Shown: positions 34,392-43,642, counted from the stretch's first letter. The stretch is DNA of 64,000 nucleotides from Pseudoxanthomonas indica (GCF_900167565.1 NZ_FUZV01000001.1:1426001-1490000); one strand, 5' to 3'. Translations and numbers: made by a program. The notes: generated by a model not told the origin, from the sequence alone.

Positions 34392-35609
34392 ATGAGCACT
34401 TCATTCGAACTGCTGCACGCCGAGGGCAGCACCACGCCGATCAAGGGCTGGGTGCAGGGCGTGCCGCTGGAAGCACAAGCCCATGAACAACTGCGCAACA
34501 TCGCGGCCATTCCGTTCGTGGGGCCGTGGGTGGCGGTGATGCCCGACGTGCACCTGGGCAAGGGCGCCACGGTGGGTTCGGTCATTCCGACCCGCGGCGC
34601 GATCATTCCGGCGGCGGTGGGCGTGGATATCGGCTGCGGCATGGCGGCGGTGCGCACTACCCTGCGCGCCAAGGATCTGCCGGACAGCCTGGCGCAACTG
34701 CGCAGCTCGATCGAGCGCAGTGTGCCGGTGGGCAATGGCCGCGGCGGCGAGCATCGCAAGCGCCCGGACAGCATCGACACGCGCATGGCGCAGTCGGGGC
34801 TGGTCGAGCGCCTGGACGCCATCAAGGACAAGCACCGCCGCGTCCGCACCGACAAGATGGCCAACCAGCTGGGCACGCTGGGCGGCGGCAACCACTTCAT
34901 CGAAATCTGCCTGGACGAGCAGGACGCGGTGTGGGTGATGCTGCACAGCGGTTCGCGCGGCACCGGCAACCTGATCGGCACCTACTTCATCGAGCAGGCA
35001 CGCAAGCAACTGGAACACCGCGTGCTGGGCTTCCACCTGCCGGACAAGGACCTGGCGTTCTTCCTGGAAGGCGAGCCGCTGTTCGATGACTACGTGGAGG
35101 CGGTGTCGTGGGCGCAGGACTACGCCCGTCAGAACCGCGAGGCGATGATGGCGCGGGTGCTGGCGGAAATGCGCCACCGCCTGCCGAAGTTCCAGTTGGA
35201 GAAGATGGCGGTCAACTGCCACCACAACTACGTGCAGCGCGAGCAGCATCAAGGCGAGTCGCTGCTGGTCACGCGCAAGGGCGCGGTCAGCGCACGTGCC
35301 GGCGAGTTGGGCATCATTCCCGGCAGCATGGGCACGCGCAGCTACATCGTGCGCGGCAAGGGCAACGAGGACAGCTTCCACAGCTGCAGCCACGGCGCTG
35401 GCCGCGTGATGAGCCGTACCGCCGCGCGCCAGCAGATCACGCTGTCGCAGCACCGCGAGGCCACCGCGCACGTGGAATGCCGCAAGGACAGCGGGGTCAT
35501 CGATGAGTCACCGGCCGCGTACAAGTCCATTGACGCGGTGATGGCCGCGCAGAGCGACCTGGTCGAGGTGGTCCACACCTTGCGCCAGGTGGTCTGCATC
35601 AAGGGGTGA
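34392..35609 (+). CDS. rtcB: RNA-splicing ligase RtcB
   Basis: 405 residues from the ATG at 34392, preceded by AAGGAAGGA. GTP- and Mn2+-dependent ligase joining 2',3'-cyclic-phosphate and 5'-OH RNA ends, used to repair tRNAs cut by ribotoxins. Metal-site Cys in AAVGVDIGCGMAAV (about 82), GTLGGGNHFIEI, MLHSGSRGTGN, VNCHHNYVQRE, SMGTRSYIVRG and the guanylated His in HSCSHGAGRVMSR are all present, so it should be active. Downstream of slipin by 90 nt. No rtcA or rtcR in this window. Confidence 0.97.
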   Translation: MSTSFELLHAEGSTTPIKGWVQGVPLEAQAHEQLRNIAAIPFVGPWVAVMPDVHLGKGATVGSVIPTRGAIIPAAVGVDIGCGMAAVRTTLRAKDLPDSLAQLRSSIERSVPVGNGRGGEHRKRPDSIDTRMAQSGLVERLDAIKDKHRRVRTDKMANQLGTLGGGNHFIEICLDEQDAVWVMLHSGSRGTGNLIGTYFIEQARKQLEHRVLGFHLPDKDLAFFLEGEPLFDDYVEAVSWAQDYARQNREAMMARVLAEMRHRLPKFQLEKMAVNCHHNYVQREQHQGESLLVTRKGAVSARAGELGIIPGSMGTRSYIVRGKGNEDSFHSCSHGAGRVMSRTAARQQITLSQHREATAHVECRKDSGVIDESPAAYKSIDAVMAAQSDLVEVVHTLRQVVCIKG

Positions 35610-35652
35610 GCCTGGCTCACCCCATTTTTCATGCGTGCCACTTGCTGGCCTC

Positions 35653-35675
35653 TGTGGGAGGGGCTTCAGCCGCGA
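35653..35675 (+). repeat. Single REP-like unit
   Basis: TGTGGGAGGGGCTTCAGCCG matches the repeat halves at 150 and 58323 (TGTGGGAG/TGTAGGAG then GGCTTCAGCC). It occurs once here, without an inverted partner within the next 100 bases, in the spacer after rtcB. Confidence 0.65.
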
Positions 35676-35772
35676 CACAGCAGCCGCTACCACGCAATGC
35701 GCCCAACTTTCGCGCGACGCCAACATGGCTTGCGGCAGCCTTTCGATTCCCCCAGCACGTGAGGATGTTCCC

Positions 35773-36060
35773 ATGCATGCATTGTTCGTCGGCGGCGTCA
35801 TCGACAACAAGGAAGTGGACCTGGAGGACGGTCGCCCGCCCATCCACTATCCGGAGAACAGCGGCGGCGGCCATCCGCGCTACCGGCTGCATTTTGTCGG
35901 CGAAGGCGACGGCGGCCGCGCAGTGTTTGCGGTGTACGGCGCACCGGACCTGGCCGATGACGAAGTGGAGCGTGTGATCGAAGAACGCGCTTATGCACGC
36001 CGCTTCGATGCCACGCCCAAGCGGCCGCCGGCGATCACGGGCGTGCCGGCGGCGAACTGA
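35773..36060 (+). CDS. Small hypothetical protein
   Basis: 95 residues from the ATG at 35773 (MHALFVGGVIDNKEVDLEDG), with GAGGAT upstream. It is acidic, with a YRLHFVGEGDGGRAVFAVYG core and a C-terminal helix DDEVERVIEERAYARRF. No family recognised; probably cytosolic. It converges on the ABC permease gene with 12 nt between the stops. Confidence 0.6.
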   Translation: MHALFVGGVIDNKEVDLEDGRPPIHYPENSGGGHPRYRLHFVGEGDGGRAVFAVYGAPDLADDEVERVIEERAYARRFDATPKRPPAITGVPAAN

Positions 36061-36072
36061 GGCGCTGCCGCC

Positions 36073-38568
36073 TCAGTTCAGTTCGCGCAGGGTCACCGAG
36101 GGCGGCGCGTCCAGCACGCGCCGCGTCGCGAACAGGCCCGCCAGCAAGGCTGCGATCAGGCCAATGCCGCCGCCCACGGCGGCCAGTTGCCAGTTCACCC
36201 GCCACGGCAGGTCGAACACCTGCGTGGCCACCACACCGGACAACACCGAGGCCGCAACGGCCGCCACCAGGCCGGACAGCAGGCCGATGGCGGCGAACTC
36301 CGATGCCTGCGCCAGCCGCAACTGGCGACGGCTGCCGCCGAGCACGCGCATCACGCCGCCTTCCAGCAGGCGTTCGTCCTGGCTGGCGCTGACGGCGGCC
36401 AGCAACACCAGCACGCCAGCGGCGAGCGAGAACCAGAACACCACCTGCACCACGGTCGACACCTGATCGGCAGTGCTGCGCACCTGCTTGAGCACCGCCT
36501 CTACATCAATGACCGAGAGGTTGGGAAAGGCATTGACCAGATCGCGGGTAAACGCGCTGCGCTGCGGCGGCACGCTGACCGCGGTGATGTAGCTGGCCGA
36601 GTAGCCATCCAACGCACCGGGCGAGGCGATGACGAAGAAGTTGGGACGGAAGCTTTCCCAATCCACCTTGCGCAGGCTGGTGATGCGGCCTTCGAAGCTT
36701 TGCCCGGCGATATCGAAGGTGACGTTGTCGCCGATTTTCCAGCCCAACGATTCGGCGAAGCCTTCTTCCACCGACAGTTCCGGGGTGGCGGTGGGCTGCG
36801 CGCCCCAGAACGTGCCTTCGGTGACGGTGTTGTCCTCGCGCAGGTGATCGGCCATCGACAGGTTGAACTCGCGATCGGCGCGACGGCGGGTCTGCTCGTC
36901 GGCCTCGGCATAGTCCTCGGCTCTACTGGGCTTGCCGTTGAGCGCGGTCAACCGGCCGCGAATCATCGGATACAGCTGCGCCTCGCCCAGGCCCTGCGCG
37001 CGCAGGAAGTCGCGCACGGGATCCAGCTGATCCTGCTGCACGTTGATGATGAAGCGGTTGGGCGCATCGGCGGCCAGCGCCATCTGCCAGCGATCCAGCA
37101 GATCGGTGCGCACGAAGGTCAGCAACAACAACGCCATCAAGCCCAGGCCCATGGCGCTGATCTGCGCCACGCTGGTGCCGGCGCGGCGGCTGACGTTGGC
37201 CAGGCCGTAGCGCAGGCTGCCGCGCAGGCGCGAACGCAGGCGGCGCACGGCGAAAATCAGCAGCCAGGCCAGCGCGGCCAGCACCGCCAGCGTGGCGATG
37301 ATGCCCACCAGCATGGCCGTGCCCAGCGCGGCCGAGCCGGCTTTCCACCACAGCAGTCCAGCCAGGCCGGCGAAGCCGGTGATCGCTACCAGCCAGGCGC
37401 TGGGCTCGGTGCTGTCCAGATCGCGGCGCAACACGCGCAGTGCCGGCACGCGGCGCAAGGCGAGCACGGGCGGCGCGCCGAAGGCCAGCAGCACGATCAA
37501 GCCCACGGCATAGCCCTGCACCGCAGGCAGCCAACCCGCAGGCGGAATCGAGATGGCCATGGCCGACTGCAGCCAGTCGCCAATCGCCCATTGCAGGCCA
37601 AAGGCCATCAGCACGCCCACCGTGCAGGCGATCACGCCGAGCAAGAGCAACTCACCCACGTGCACGCCCACCAGCGTGCGCTGGCTCGCGCCGAGGCAAC
37701 GCATCACCGCGGTGCCGGACAAATGCCGCTCGCTATGACGCCGCGCGGCCATCGCCACCGCCACCGCCGCCAGCACCACCGACACCAGTGCGGCCAGACC
37801 GAGGAAACGCCCGGCGCGATCCAGCCCGGAACGGATTTCCGGGCGCGCGTCCTGGATGGTTTCCAGGCGCTGGCCGCGTGCGAGTTGTTCGCGTGCGGCG
37901 TTGGTGAAACGCTCCACGCCCGCGGCATCGCCGGCGACCACCAGTCGATAGCGGATGCGGCTGCCTTCCTGCACCAATCCAGTGGCGGGCAGGTCGGCGA
38001 CATTCAAGAAGACCTTGGGCGCGACATTGAAGTAGTCCAGCGCCGCATCCGGTTCCTGCACCACCAGCGCGCTCAACCGCAGCTGGCTGTTGCCGATGGC
38101 GATGGCATCGCCCAGCTTGGCGCCCAGGGTTTCCGCGCCGGCCTGGCTCATCCACACGTTGCCGGGATCCGGAATCGCCTTGGCGGCGCGCTCGTGGCCG
38201 CCGTCATCGGTGATCAGGAAACTGCCGCGTAGCGGGAAGCCAGGTTGCAGCGCGCGCAGGTCGCCCAGTTTCAGTTCCTCGCCGACGCGGATCATGCTCT
38301 GCATTTCCACTGTGCCGGTGCGTTGCAGGCCGGCATCGTCGGCCAGTTTCAACAGCGCCGGATCGATCACGGCATCACCCCGAATCACCACGTCGCCGCC
38401 GAGCAGGCGATTGGCTTCGATGGCCAGCGCACGCTCGGCGCGATCGGTGACGAAGCCCACCGCCGTCACCGCCACCACCGCCAGTACCAGCGCGGCGAAC
38501 AGGATGCGGATATCGCCGGCGGCCAGATCGCGGCGCAACTGCCGCCAGGCCATGCGCAGAATCTTCAT
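36073..38568 (-). CDS. ABC transporter permease (YbbP-like, FtsX fold)
   Basis: 831 residues with ten or so transmembrane helices and two FtsX/MacB-type repeats separated by large periplasmic domains. MKILRMAWRQLRRDLAAGDIRILFAALVLAVVAV opens the first, and VLVLLAAVSASQDERLLEGGVMRVLGGSRRQL marks the conserved cytoplasmic turn. It is the YbbP/DUF214 type that works with a YbbA-like ATPase, possibly in envelope or lipoprotein/lipid handling. It overlaps the ATPase gene by four bases (ATGA). Confidence 0.92.
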   Translation of the reverse strand: MKILRMAWRQLRRDLAAGDIRILFAALVLAVVAVTAVGFVTDRAERALAIEANRLLGGDVVIRGDAVIDPALLKLADDAGLQRTGTVEMQSMIRVGEELKLGDLRALQPGFPLRGSFLITDDGGHERAAKAIPDPGNVWMSQAGAETLGAKLGDAIAIGNSQLRLSALVVQEPDAALDYFNVAPKVFLNVADLPATGLVQEGSRIRYRLVVAGDAAGVERFTNAAREQLARGQRLETIQDARPEIRSGLDRAGRFLGLAALVSVVLAAVAVAMAARRHSERHLSGTAVMRCLGASQRTLVGVHVGELLLLGVIACTVGVLMAFGLQWAIGDWLQSAMAISIPPAGWLPAVQGYAVGLIVLLAFGAPPVLALRRVPALRVLRRDLDSTEPSAWLVAITGFAGLAGLLWWKAGSAALGTAMLVGIIATLAVLAALAWLLIFAVRRLRSRLRGSLRYGLANVSRRAGTSVAQISAMGLGLMALLLLTFVRTDLLDRWQMALAADAPNRFIINVQQDQLDPVRDFLRAQGLGEAQLYPMIRGRLTALNGKPSRAEDYAEADEQTRRRADREFNLSMADHLREDNTVTEGTFWGAQPTATPELSVEEGFAESLGWKIGDNVTFDIAGQSFEGRITSLRKVDWESFRPNFFVIASPGALDGYSASYITAVSVPPQRSAFTRDLVNAFPNLSVIDVEAVLKQVRSTADQVSTVVQVVFWFSLAAGVLVLLAAVSASQDERLLEGGVMRVLGGSRRQLRLAQASEFAAIGLLSGLVAAVAASVLSGVVATQVFDLPWRVNWQLAAVGGGIGLIAALLAGLFATRRVLDAPPSVTLRELN

Positions 38569-39269
38569 GCCTGATCGACCAGGCGGCCGCTGTCCAGGCG
38601 CAGCAGGCGTGTGCAGCGGGAGGCCAGGTGTTCGTCGTGGGTGACCAGCACCAGGGTGGTGCCGGCATCGGCATTGAGCGCAAACAGCAGGTCGATGATC
38701 GCCTGGCCGGTATGGGTGTCGAGATTGCCGGTGGGTTCATCGGCAAACAGCAGCGACGGCGCGGTGACAAAGGCGCGCGCCAGTGCCACGCGTTGTTGTT
38801 CGCCGCCGGACAGCTGGCGCGGATAGTGGCCCAGGCGTTCGCCCAGGCCAACCTTTTCCAGGATTTGCCGGGCCGGCGCTTCCACCTGCGCATCGCCGCG
38901 CAGTTCCAGCGGCAGCATCACGTTTTCCCAGGCGGTCAGCGACGGCAGCAGCTGGAAGCTCTGGAAGACGAAGCCGACCTTCTCGCCACGCACCCGCGCG
39001 CGGCCGTCCTCGTCCAGTTCCGACAGTGGCGCACCATCCAGCAACACGCGACCGCTGGACGGCGTATCCAGCCCGGCCAGCAACGACAGCAGCGTGCTCT
39101 TGCCGGAACCCGAGGCGCCGACGATGGCGACGGTATCGCCACGACGGATGCGGAAGCCGATGTCCTCCAGGATGGTCAGCTCGCCATCGGGCAGCTTCAC
39201 GCGTTTGCCCAGGCCTTCAACCTGAAGCGTCTCTGTGGTGGAAATACGGTCTGCGCTGGAATCGGCCAT
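38565..39269 (-). CDS. ABC transporter ATP-binding protein (YbbA-like)
   Basis: 234 residues from the ATG at 39267-39269. Walker A GASGSGKST, Q-loop FVFQSFQLLPSLTAWENVMLP, signature LSGGEQQRVALARAF, Walker B LLFADEPTGNLD and switch His VTHDEHLA: a complete LolD/MacB-like ATPase. It overlaps the permease gene and is divergent from a TesA-like gene, the same neighbourhood as ybbA-ybbP-tesA in E. coli. A few upstream in-frame starts are possible. Confidence 0.93.
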   Translation of the reverse strand: MADSSADRISTTETLQVEGLGKRVKLPDGELTILEDIGFRIRRGDTVAIVGASGSGKSTLLSLLAGLDTPSSGRVLLDGAPLSELDEDGRARVRGEKVGFVFQSFQLLPSLTAWENVMLPLELRGDAQVEAPARQILEKVGLGERLGHYPRQLSGGEQQRVALARAFVTAPSLLFADEPTGNLDTHTGQAIIDLLFALNADAGTTLVLVTHDEHLASRCTRLLRLDSGRLVDQA

Positions 39270-39315
39270 GATCATCTCTATGCTGGTGTCCTCCATCTTC
39301 TGGAGCCGGGTTTAA

Positions 39316-40029
39316 ATGTTTCTTAAAACTTCTCGCCCTGCGTTCACGCGTCAGTCTGTCCGCGCACGCTTCACGCTGTCCCTGCACTCTGCCATGGCGT
39401 GGGTCTTGCTGCTATTCACGGCCGCCGTGCCGGTGTTCGCGCAGGCGCCTGCGAAAGCCTCGACCTCGCCCTCCGCTGCGACACGCACGGTGCTGGTGAT
39501 GGGCGATTCGCTGTCCGCCGCCTATGGCCTGTCGACTGCGCAGGGCTGGGTGGCGCTGACCGCGGATCGGGTCAACAAGACCCAACCCGGCTGGCGGGTG
39601 GTCAATGCCAGCATCAGTGGCGAGACCACCGCGGGCGGCGCTTCGCGCATCGCCGCCGAACTGCAGCGGCACAAGCCGGCGGTGGTGGTGATCGAACTGG
39701 GCGCCAACGATGGCCTGCGTGGCCTGTCGCTGACCCAGACCCGCGCCAACCTCGACAAGATGATCCGCGCCGCGCAGCAAGCCAAGGCCAAGGTGCTGCT
39801 GATCGGCATGCGCATCCCGCCCAACTACGGGCCGGACTACACGCGTGGCTTTGAAGCCAACTACAGCGACCTGGCCAGGCAGTACAAGGTGGCGCTGCTG
39901 CCGTTCCTGCTGGAGCCCATCGCCCGCGATCGGGCCAACTTCCAGGACGACAACCTGCATCCCATCGCCAGTGCACAGCCCAAGCTGCGTGATCATGTGT
40001 GGACGGCGTTGGCGCCGCTACTGAAATAG
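39316..40029 (+). CDS. TesA-like SGNH arylesterase / thioesterase
   Basis: 237 residues with an N-terminal signal (MAWVLLLFTAAVPVFAQ). The SGNH blocks are clear: block I VLVMGDSLSAAYGL (Ser), block II ISGETTAGG, block III VIELGANDGLRG and block V DDNLHPIASAQ (Asp, His). TesA/TAP proteins hydrolyse acyl-CoA and aryl esters in the periplasm. It is divergent from the YbbA-like ATPase with about 46 nt between starts. Confidence 0.93.
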   Translation: MFLKTSRPAFTRQSVRARFTLSLHSAMAWVLLLFTAAVPVFAQAPAKASTSPSAATRTVLVMGDSLSAAYGLSTAQGWVALTADRVNKTQPGWRVVNASISGETTAGGASRIAAELQRHKPAVVVIELGANDGLRGLSLTQTRANLDKMIRAAQQAKAKVLLIGMRIPPNYGPDYTRGFEANYSDLARQYKVALLPFLLEPIARDRANFQDDNLHPIASAQPKLRDHVWTALAPLLK

Positions 40030-40046
40030 CGGATCGCGTGAAGGGC

Positions 40047-40070
40047 TCGTGTAGGGTTTTTCCTACACGA
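40047..40070. other. Perfect inverted repeat after the TesA-like gene
   Basis: TCGTGTAGG (40047-40055), loop GTTTTT, CCTACACGA (40062-40070). Nine perfect pairs, 17 bases after the stop codon. The T run is in the loop rather than after the stem, so it is not a standard intrinsic terminator. Confidence 0.5.
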
Positions 40071-40164
40071 CAAGGCGGAGTCTCCCGAGTGTTTTGCGTG
40101 GCGCAAACGGGCACTCTGCAGGTGTCGCGCAGCCATGCGCCGTTGCCGCTCGCGGAGTCCTCCC

Positions 40165-40377
40165 ATGCCACGCCTGCTCTTCACCATCGCCGCCTCGCAC
40201 CAGGGCTGGCAGTTGTATGAGGGCGAGCATGGCCGGTCCTCGTTCGATTCCCTCAGCGACGCGCGTGACAATGCCAAGCTGCTGGCGGCGACGCTGTTCG
40301 AACACCACGGCATCCCCACCGCCGTGGTCATGGACATGGCCGGACGCGAAGCCGTGGTGCTGGCCCGTCACGGCTGA
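40165..40377 (+). CDS. Small hypothetical protein
   Basis: 70 residues from the ATG at 40165 (MPRLLFTIAASHQGWQLYEG). The pattern HQGWQLYEG...SSFDSLSDARDNAKLLAATLF...VVMDMAGREAVV is that of small proteins with a two-strand/helix fold similar to DUF2188-type; not firmly recognised. Its TGA stop begins a 15-base direct repeat. Confidence 0.5.
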   Translation: MPRLLFTIAASHQGWQLYEGEHGRSSFDSLSDARDNAKLLAATLFEHHGIPTAVVMDMAGREAVVLARHG

Positions 40378-40411
40378 CCCGTCACGATTTCACGATTGAC
40401 CCGTCACGATT
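40375..40411. repeat. 15-base direct repeat
   Basis: TGACCCGTCACGATT occurs at 40375-40389 and again at 40397-40411, 22 bases apart, with a partial unit (TCACGATT) between. It lies in the short gap between convergent genes and includes the stop codon of the upstream gene. Probably a local duplication. Confidence 0.7.
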
Positions 40412-40422
40412 GACTCACCCCG

Positions 40423-41802
40423 CTAGCCACGTGCGCGCGGCAGCCACACCACCACCCTGAGTCCGGGCTGGTTGTCGGCCAAGCGAATCTGGCCACGATG
40501 GCGCAGCACAATCGCGCGCACCAGGCTCAAGCCCAGGCCCGTGCCGGGCGAACCGCGGTGCTTTTCCAGGCGATGGAAACGATCGAAGACCCGTTCGCGA
40601 TCCTCGACCGGAATACCCGAGCCCTGATCCGCCACTTCCAGCCGCGCGCCGCCGGCGTCCAGCGCCAGGCTGACGGTGACCTGCTGCCCCGCGGGTGAAT
40701 ACTTCACCGCGTTGTCGAGCAGGTTGATCAGCATCTGGAACAACTGATCGGCATCGCCTTGCACCGGCACGGGCTCCAACTGCGCGCCCAGGCGGATGCC
40801 ACGCTCGGCGGCAATCGGCTCATACAGCTCCATCGCATCGCGCACCAGCGGTTCCAGGTCGCGCAAGGGATCGTCGCTGGCTGGCGGTTGCGCTTCCACC
40901 CGCGCCAGCCGTAACAGCGCCTGCGAGGATTGCAGCAGCTGATCGACCTCGGCGATGGCTGGTTCCAGCGCCGCGGCGGATGACGGCGAGTCGGCACGCA
41001 GCATTTCCAGCCGGGTACGCAAACGGGTCAGCGGAGTGCGCAGGTCATGGGCGATATGGTCGGTGGCTTCGCGCACGCCCGACAACAACACCTGGATGCG
41101 ATCCAGCATGCGATTGAAGCGCAGCGCCAGCAGATCGAAGGCGTCGCCGCTGCCATCGCTGATCACCCGTCGATCGATGTCGCCTTCACCCACCCGCGCC
41201 ACGGTGTCTTCGATCCGGCGCAGCCGATGCGAGACCCAGCGCGCGATCACCCCGCCCAGCAGCACGCCCAGCACTGCCGCCAGCAGCAAGGCGATCCAGA
41301 TGGTGCGGATGCCCAACGCCAGGAAGCCGGACTCCGAGCGCAGGCGCAGGCCGGTGATCAATTCCAGGTTTGGGCCCAGGCGCTGGCGCAGCAGCAGACT
41401 GGGCACGTTGGCGTCGTCGGCGCCCGCATTGGCATCGGTCGGATCGGCCGGCACGCGGAGGCGTTCCCACACGGGTTTGGCGCGGGTGAGGCGTGGCAAG
41501 GCCGCGATGTTGCCGGCCAGGCTTTCGCCCGCGGGCCAGCGCCGCAAGCCATACAACGCGTCGGCATCGGCCGGTTGCGCCAGGCGCTGGCGCAGTTCGG
41601 CGATCAGTGCTTCCTCGCCGCCTTGCTGATACACATCGGCCAGGCCGGCGGCGTCGACCCGGATCACCTCGCGTGCATCGGCATACAGCAGCGATGACAC
41701 GGTGAAGTACACCAGCCCACCCAGCAGCGCGAAGCCCAGCAGGAACGACAACCCGACCACCGCCGCCAGGCGCACGCTGGTCGATGGCAGGCGCCCGCGC
41801 AT
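40423..41802 (-). CDS. Sensor histidine kinase
   Basis: 459 residues. Two transmembrane helices (LAAVVGLSFLLGFALLGGLVYF, near 11-32, and LGIRTIWIALLLAAVLGVLL, near 163-183) flank a periplasmic sensor domain. A HAMP linker (VSHRLRRIEDTVARVGEGDID) is followed by the H-box DHIAHDLRTPLTRL (His about 252) and ATPase motifs NLLDNAVKYSP, DQGSGIPVEDRERVFDRF and GTGLGLSLVRAI. It is three bases downstream of the response-regulator gene, so the pair is one operon. Signal unknown. Confidence 0.93.
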   Translation of the reverse strand: MRGRLPSTSVRLAAVVGLSFLLGFALLGGLVYFTVSSLLYADAREVIRVDAAGLADVYQQGGEEALIAELRQRLAQPADADALYGLRRWPAGESLAGNIAALPRLTRAKPVWERLRVPADPTDANAGADDANVPSLLLRQRLGPNLELITGLRLRSESGFLALGIRTIWIALLLAAVLGVLLGGVIARWVSHRLRRIEDTVARVGEGDIDRRVISDGSGDAFDLLALRFNRMLDRIQVLLSGVREATDHIAHDLRTPLTRLRTRLEMLRADSPSSAAALEPAIAEVDQLLQSSQALLRLARVEAQPPASDDPLRDLEPLVRDAMELYEPIAAERGIRLGAQLEPVPVQGDADQLFQMLINLLDNAVKYSPAGQQVTVSLALDAGGARLEVADQGSGIPVEDRERVFDRFHRLEKHRGSPGTGLGLSLVRAIVLRHRGQIRLADNQPGLRVVVWLPRARG

Positions 41803-41805
41803 GCG

Positions 41806-42480
41806 CTAGCCCGCCAACCGGTAGCCGGCGCCGCGCACGGTCTGCAGCAGCGGCTCGCCATGACTGTCGATCTTCTGCCGCAGTCGGCTGATGTGCACAT
41901 CGATGACATTGGTCTGCGGGTCGAAGTGGTAGTCCCAGACCGCCTCCAGCAGCATGGTCCGGGTGACCACCTGCCCCGCCTGGCGCATTAGGTATTCGAG
42001 CAGGCGGAACTCGCGTGGCTGCAACTCGATGCGCCGGCCGGCGCGGGTGGCGCGGCGGGCCAGCAGATCCAGTTCCAGATCCGCCACCTTCAGCACGGTG
42101 GGCGTGCCCTCGCCGGTGGGCAGCGCGCGGCGCAGCACGCTGTCCACGCGGGCGCTCAGTTCGGCATAGGCAAAGGGTTTGGCCAGGTAGTCATCGGCGC
42201 CGGCGCGCAGGCCTTCGACACGGTGTTCGACATCGGCCAGCGCGGTCAACAGGATCGCCGGCGTGGTGTTGCCGGCGCCGCGCAGGGTGCGCAGTACGGT
42301 CAATCCATCCAGGCCGGGCAGCAGGCGATCGATGATCAGCACGTCATAGCTTTCGGTGCTGGCCAGGAACAGGCCATCCTTGCCGTTGTCGGCGCGATCC
42401 AGTGCGTGGCCGTCTTCCTTCATGGCCTTGCCGATGAAGGCGGCGGTGTGGGCATCGTCTTCGATCAACAGGACGCGCAT
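41806..42480 (-). CDS. OmpR/PhoB-family response regulator
   Basis: 224 residues. Receiver domain with acidic pair IEDD, phosphoacceptor in YDVLIIDRLLPGLDG (Asp 51), Thr in ILLTALAD and Lys in YLAKPF; then a winged-helix domain (RRIELQPREFRLLEYLM, NVIDVHISRLRQKI, TVRGAGYRLAG). Partner of the histidine kinase immediately downstream. Target genes cannot be read from the window. Confidence 0.95.
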   Translation of the reverse strand: MRVLLIEDDAHTAAFIGKAMKEDGHALDRADNGKDGLFLASTESYDVLIIDRLLPGLDGLTVLRTLRGAGNTTPAILLTALADVEHRVEGLRAGADDYLAKPFAYAELSARVDSVLRRALPTGEGTPTVLKVADLELDLLARRATRAGRRIELQPREFRLLEYLMRQAGQVVTRTMLLEAVWDYHFDPQTNVIDVHISRLRQKIDSHGEPLLQTVRGAGYRLAG

Positions 42481-42580
42481 GACGACTCCGGCTGTGCGCG
42501 CCTAGGGTAACGCCGCCGGTCCTGGCCGGCGGCGTGGTCATCGTGACGCGGGGAGGGAGGGGTTCAGCCTGGGCGGCGGC

Positions 42581-42820
42581 TCAGTGCTTGACCTCGGCCG
42601 GCTTCTGCGCGGAGGGCTTGGCGGACCACTGTTCGCAATGGCCCATCTTGTTGCGCTTGGCGCAGTCGTGTTTGTCCTTGGCGGCCGTGTCAGCCGGCTT
42701 GACCTTGGCGGACACGGCCGGCTTGGCCGTGGCTTCGCTGGACTGCGGGGGATTGGTGGCGAATGCGCTGACGGTGGCCAGGGACAGGCCGAGTGCCAGC
42801 AAGGGGGTGCGTAGCTTCAT
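42581..42820 (-). CDS. Small secreted basic protein, unknown function
   Basis: 79 residues from the ATG at 42818-42820. Signal peptide KLRTPLLALGLSLATVSAFA, then a Lys/Ala/Pro-rich stretch and KHDCAKRNKMGHCEQWSAK with two cysteines that could form a disulphide. No family recognised. It lies just before the two-component operon on the same strand, so it could be a target or sensor partner; inference only. Confidence 0.6.
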   Translation of the reverse strand: MKLRTPLLALGLSLATVSAFATNPPQSSEATAKPAVSAKVKPADTAAKDKHDCAKRNKMGHCEQWSAKPSAQKPAEVKH

Positions 42821-42928
42821 GATCGTTCTCCGTCGGGTGAGAGGGGCGTGCCGGTGGGTGTTTCCCATCGCCGGCTCAGGTTGCGCGCGACCGCCTCTCG
42901 CTGGCCTTTCCCGTGGATGAACTTTTTT

Positions 42929-43582
42929 TCATGATTGAGCCGCCAACTGCCGCAGCGCGCGTTCGAAGGTCTCGACCGGCTGCCCACCCTGGATCAGGTG
43001 GCGATCATTGAACACCACCGACGGCACCGCACGGATACCCTGCTGTTGGTAGAAGGTCTCCTGCGCACGCACCGCCTCGGCGTATTCGTCCGAAGCCAGA
43101 ATCGCGCGTGCGCGATCCGCGTTGAGCTCCGTCGACGCCACGACGTCCAGCAGTACCTCGTGCGACGAGACATCGCGCCCGTCAGTGAAGTAGGCGGTCA
43201 ACAGCGCATGCTTGAGCGCGCGTTGTTGCGCGGGGCCTTCCAACTCCGCCCAGTGCAGCAGCCGATGCGCGTCGAAGGTGTTGACGATGCGACGACGACG
43301 GTCCATGTCGAAACGGAAACCCAGCGCTTCACCACGCTGGCGGATCGCCTCGCCGTTCTCGCGCGCCTGTGCATCGGTCATGCCGTATTTCTTGGTGAGA
43401 TGCTCGGTGACGTCTTCACCTTCGGCGGCCATCTGCGGATTGAGTTCAAAAGGCTGGAAGTGCAGTTCCACCTGCACCTCGCTGCCGACGCGGGCGATGG
43501 CCTGTTCCAGCGCCTGCAAGCCGATGGCGCACCAGGGGCACACGACGTCGGAAACAAAATCGATCTTGATGGTCTGGGTCAT
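42929..43582 (-). CDS. DsbA-family oxidoreductase (FrnE-like)
   Basis: 217 residues from the ATG at 43580-43582, no signal peptide. Thioredoxin-fold CxxC as SDVVCPWCAIGLQALEQA, the helical insertion with FQPFELNPQMAAEG, and the cis-Pro loop GIRAVPSVVFNDRHLIQGGQ. This is the cytosolic DsbA/FrnE branch, implicated in oxidative-stress thiol chemistry. It follows the aldo/keto reductase gene on the same strand by about 60 nt. Confidence 0.9.
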   Translation of the reverse strand: MTQTIKIDFVSDVVCPWCAIGLQALEQAIARVGSEVQVELHFQPFELNPQMAAEGEDVTEHLTKKYGMTDAQARENGEAIRQRGEALGFRFDMDRRRRIVNTFDAHRLLHWAELEGPAQQRALKHALLTAYFTDGRDVSSHEVLLDVVASTELNADRARAILASDEYAEAVRAQETFYQQQGIRAVPSVVFNDRHLIQGGQPVETFERALRQLAAQS

Positions 43583-43642
43583 GGCAGTCCTGGAAAAAGT
43601 CGACTCCGCCTGCGCGGAGGCACGGTCATGGATGACGGTCAA

